The position numbers and the translations under genes are program-made. A DNA stretch of 37,895 nt from Prochloraceae cyanobacterium PL24a_bin.78 (lineage in GTDB: Bacteria > Cyanobacteriota > Cyanobacteriia > Cyanobacteriales > JANQIW01). Below the pieces are notes generated by a model. It was not told where the DNA came from. It saw only the letters and a list, made by a program, of their open reading frames with translations, and searched no databases. Where the stretch lies: contig JANQIW010000053.1 in assembly GCA_028281945.1 (NCBI GenBank), positions 1-37,895 of the forward strand, read 5' to 3'. How positions within the stretch are numbered: position 1 is the stretch's first letter; each line of letters starts with the position of its first letter. Shown here one piece after another: positions 35,438 to 37,895 of the stretch.

Positions 35438-35836
35438 TTAATCTATCCATTTAACATCTGGAGGAGAAACAGATAGAATATCCACACAGTCATTACCAGT
35501 ATAAATAGCATAATGTATTATCTCTTGATTTTCATTAGTATTGCAACTTACCCAGTGAAACCATTCTAGATATTCTGAATTATCTATGGTATAAAAAGTA
35601 CATCCTCCGGGTTGCTTGTCTTCATGAGAAAATTCCATAGCTAATAAATTTGCTTCATCAATATTTCTATAAAGTAATTGACCATCAAATGTTATCTGTA
35701 GTTTCTGACTATTTTCAAAACCATCAGTGAGTATTAATTTTAATAAACCTTCACAATCCTGATAAAGCTCTTCCAAATACATTTCTGCGGGCACTCCTTC
35801 TATTACCTTCCATTTCCTAAATATATTCTTAGTCAT
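35438..35836 (-). CDS. Uncharacterised 132-residue protein
   Basis: I do not recognise the family. The protein is soluble, acidic and predicted alpha/beta, opening with WKVIEGVPAEMYLEELYQDC and ending in PPDVKWID. Aromatic and acidic residues dominate (EYLEWFHWVSC, CVDILSVSPPD), and four cysteines are spread through it. No signal or membrane helix. The size and composition recall small immunity-type proteins, but no toxin neighbour is visible. Codon use and AT content match the neighbours, and the start at 35836 follows a GGAG-type site, which supports a real gene. Confidence 0.65.
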   Translation of the reverse strand: MTKNIFRKWKVIEGVPAEMYLEELYQDCEGLLKLILTDGFENSQKLQITFDGQLLYRNIDEANLLAMEFSHEDKQPGGCTFYTIDNSEYLEWFHWVSCNTNENQEIIHYAIYTGNDCVDILSVSPPDVKWID

Positions 35837-36036
35837 AAAAATTAATCTCCAAAATGAAATTTACTACTATATAGTATATCTTGATTACTTTAAAACTTCA
35901 ACTAGAATCTTCAAACTAGAATCTTGACAAAAATGTTATCATATTAATTAGACAAACTAAATCTATCAATACAATCAATATTAATACTTTTTGAATTTCC
36001 CTAAATATCCATAATAAATACCCATAAAATATATCC

Positions 36037-37365
36037 ATGAAATATATCAAAACCATCCCAATATTATTACTAACATTAATAACAGCTTGCACCGCAATAG
36101 AAGGGAATACCATTAAACAAAACCCCAATATTTCACAAACAAATTCACAAGCAAATTCACAAGCAAAAACCAATGTAATCAACACTGAGAATTTTCAACC
36201 CCAACCCATAAAAATATCCCTAGAAAATTTACCTCAACCATATGCCACCAGTAGCGCATCTAAACCTCCTCAAGTTGTAGCTATTCCAAATAATCCTACC
36301 TTAAAAGTGCCAGAAGGATTTCAAGTTAATATTTATGCCGAAAATTTGAATCGCCCTCGTTGGTTGGCATTAACTCCTGATGGGGATGTTTTAGTCACCG
36401 AAACCAGAGATAATCGGATTCGTTTGTTAAAAGATACCAATGATGATGGCAAGGTTGATGTTTATCAGACTTTTGCCCATGGTAATAATGGTTTAGATAT
36501 TCCTTTTGGCATGGCTTTTAGCAATGAATACTTTTTCCTAGGCAATCACAATAAGGTTTTAAGATTCCCCTTTACTCAAGGACAAGAAAAACTAACAGGT
36601 AAAGGTGAAAAAATAACCGATCTTCCAGGTGGAGGTTATCGACAACATTGGACAAGAAATGTGATTCTCTCTCCTGATGGCAATAAAATATATGTTTCCA
36701 TTGGTTCTAGAAGTAATGTCGATGAAGAAGAATTACCACGAGCTTCGGTACAAGTAATGAATTTAGACGGTTCAAACCGAGAAACCTTTGCCTATGGTTT
36801 GCGAAATCCTGTAGGTTTAGACTTTCATCCTCTGACTAAAGAGCTTTATACTACTGTAAACGAACGAGATGGATTAGGTGATGATTTAGTACCAGATTAT
36901 TTAACCCGTATTCGTAAAGATGAATTTTATGGTTGGCCTTATGCTTATTTTAAGCCAAATTTGCTCGATCCTCGTCAAGTAGTTAATGGCAAGAGTAAAA
37001 ATCCCGATTTGGTAGCTAAAACTAAAATTCCTGATATTCTATTTCAGTCTCATTCAGCTGCTTTAGGATTGCAATTTTATGATAAAGATGCTTTCCCACA
37101 AAAATATCGCAATGGTGCATTTGTAGCATTTCGAGGATCATGGAATCGCGATCGAGGCACTGGATATAAAATAGTGTTCGTGCCTTTTGACGATAAGGGT
37201 GAACCTTTGGGATATTATGAAGATTTTTTAACAGGCTTTTTATTAGAACCACAAGGGCCTGTAACATGGGGTCGTCCAGTGGGATTATTGGTATTACCCG
37301 ATGGAAGTTTATTAGTCACAGAAGAAGCTAACGGGCGGATTTATCGAATTGAGTACCAAGGTTAA
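36037..37365 (+). CDS. Lipoprotein of the sorbosone/glucose dehydrogenase beta-propeller family
   Basis: A 442-residue lipoprotein. The signal peptide ends in the lipobox LITAC, with Cys18 lipidated. A low-complexity spacer holds three NSQA repeats (about 35-48), likely lifting the domain off the membrane. The rest is a six-bladed beta-propeller of the PQQ-dependent sugar dehydrogenase (L-sorbosone/YliI) type: LTPDGDVLVTETRDNRIRLL, DIPFGMAFS, NVILSPDGNKIYVSIGSRSN, AYGLRNPVGLDFHP and the closing VGLLVLPDGSLLVTEEANGR. Substrate and cofactor use cannot be read from the sequence. Periplasmic localisation is inferred. Confidence 0.9.
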   Translation: MKYIKTIPILLLTLITACTAIEGNTIKQNPNISQTNSQANSQAKTNVINTENFQPQPIKISLENLPQPYATSSASKPPQVVAIPNNPTLKVPEGFQVNIYAENLNRPRWLALTPDGDVLVTETRDNRIRLLKDTNDDGKVDVYQTFAHGNNGLDIPFGMAFSNEYFFLGNHNKVLRFPFTQGQEKLTGKGEKITDLPGGGYRQHWTRNVILSPDGNKIYVSIGSRSNVDEEELPRASVQVMNLDGSNRETFAYGLRNPVGLDFHPLTKELYTTVNERDGLGDDLVPDYLTRIRKDEFYGWPYAYFKPNLLDPRQVVNGKSKNPDLVAKTKIPDILFQSHSAALGLQFYDKDAFPQKYRNGAFVAFRGSWNRDRGTGYKIVFVPFDDKGEPLGYYEDFLTGFLLEPQGPVTWGRPVGLLVLPDGSLLVTEEANGRIYRIEYQG

Positions 37366-37395
37366 TATTAAAAAGTACCTAAAGATTAAAAATCG

Positions 37396-37425
37396 TAAAA
37401 AAAAATTCTCTAATCATTAGAGAAT
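37396..37425 (-). terminator. Palindromic hairpin beside A/T run
   Basis: ATTCTCTAAT (37405-37414) and ATTAGAGAAT (37416-37425) form a perfect inverted repeat around one base. A-runs at 37399-37405 become T-runs on the minus strand, so it best terminates leftward transcription, but it may also serve the dehydrogenase gene on the plus strand. Confidence 0.6.
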
Positions 37426-37895
37426 AGTAATTGTGTTAGTATGATAAGTATGTGAAAAACTTTTTAGTAAGCCTCTTGAGTTCAAATGTTAAAGTTATTT
37501 AGGAAATATTTCTTATGCCAGTAAGAAAATATTGAGGGAATTAGACTAGTTTTGAAAAATGGATAGATTTTGTGCCAAAAAATTTACCGATAATATAACA
37601 AAAATGAGTCTGAAAACATAGAACTCAAGTAAGAGCTTTTTAGGCATTTCCTTTTTTGCCTTTTGCGATAAGTCCTAGAGAAGTCAGCTAATAAAGCTTC
37701 ACCAGATCTAAAAACAATTATTAGTCCCATTAGTTATAGGAGCATTTCCTGTAGAATCATCAGCTACAACAGCAGAAACAGGTGTTAAAGTGGGATATCT
37801 GAAGGGGTGACGACGCAGCTCAAAGCTTAATATAATGAGGGTTTTGAGGATAGTTTGCTATTTGTTTTTAGATAAATTATTGAGAATTCTTATTT
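37426..37895. other. Gene-poor right edge with a possible signal-peptide remnant
   Basis: No intact gene is seen. At 37715-37810 a plus-strand fragment without start codon reads QLLVPLVIGAFPVESSATTA then ETGVKVGYLKG and stops. It looks like the signal peptide and first residues of an exported protein that has lost its start and body. The parent is not identified. Confidence 0.35.

Noticed and set aside
1..37895. Insertion sequences, tRNA/rRNA genes and riboswitches
   Set aside because: No transposase-like frame, tRNA cloverleaf with T-loop signature, rRNA segment or recognised riboswitch core was seen by eye. A covariance-model search would be needed to exclude small RNAs.

Overview
The window is AT-rich DNA (about one third G+C by eye) from a beta-cyanobacterium. 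Diagnostic genes are form IB Rubisco with RbcX, a beta-carboxysome ccmK2-K1-L-M-N operon, a CO2-hydrating NDH-1 module (ndhF-ndhD-cup), the photosystem II factor Psb29/Thf1, and a GUN4 domain. Two exact HIP1 octamers (GCGATCGC) also fit. The gene content and AT bias resemble unicellular Geminocystis/Cyanobacterium-like lineages, but that placement is inference. No rRNA, tRNA, CRISPR array or transposase gene was seen.

Layout. 0-2.4 kb: two small toxin-antitoxin modules (DUF433/DUF5615, and an antitoxin-like gene with a PIN toxin), then a small SLOG/DprA-like protein. 2.4-4 kb: psb29/thf1 convergent with a nifX-like gene that has no nif neighbours. 4-7.9 kb, minus strand: acpP, fabF and transketolase. 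8.5-15.5 kb, minus strand: ccmK2-ccmK1-ccmL-ccmM-ccmN followed by rbcL-rbcX-rbcS. 15.5-16.6 kb: a long divergent intergenic region holding a degraded gene. 16.6-21.6 kb, plus strand: ndhF-ndhD-cup, probably the constitutive NDH-1MS' set. These blocks place CO2 uptake, carboxysome shell and scaffold, Rubisco and its assembly factor side by side, with transketolase of the Calvin cycle just beyond.

22-29.6 kb is an accessory region with an unpaired hicB-like antitoxin and two different caspase-homologue (orthocaspase-like) genes. One has an N-terminal membrane anchor or signal and a C-terminal GUN4 domain. The other has a membrane helix and a pentapeptide-repeat tail, and is divergent from a small Trypco1-like gene. 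Housekeeping genes fmt and sdhA, and a DUF6464-like gene, lie between them. This is the best candidate in the window for an under-described system (regulated proteolysis, cell death or conflict).

29.6-37.9 kb: Tat-exported PhoX/DUF839 protein, NUDIX hydrolase, RidA, TrmH, a cytosolic REC-histidine kinase whose stop overlaps the start of moaA, an uncharacterised gene, and a lipoprotein of the sorbosone/glucose dehydrogenase beta-propeller family. Several intergenic regions carry short tandem repeats of related type, at about 8.2, 12.2, 21.8 and 35.2 kb.
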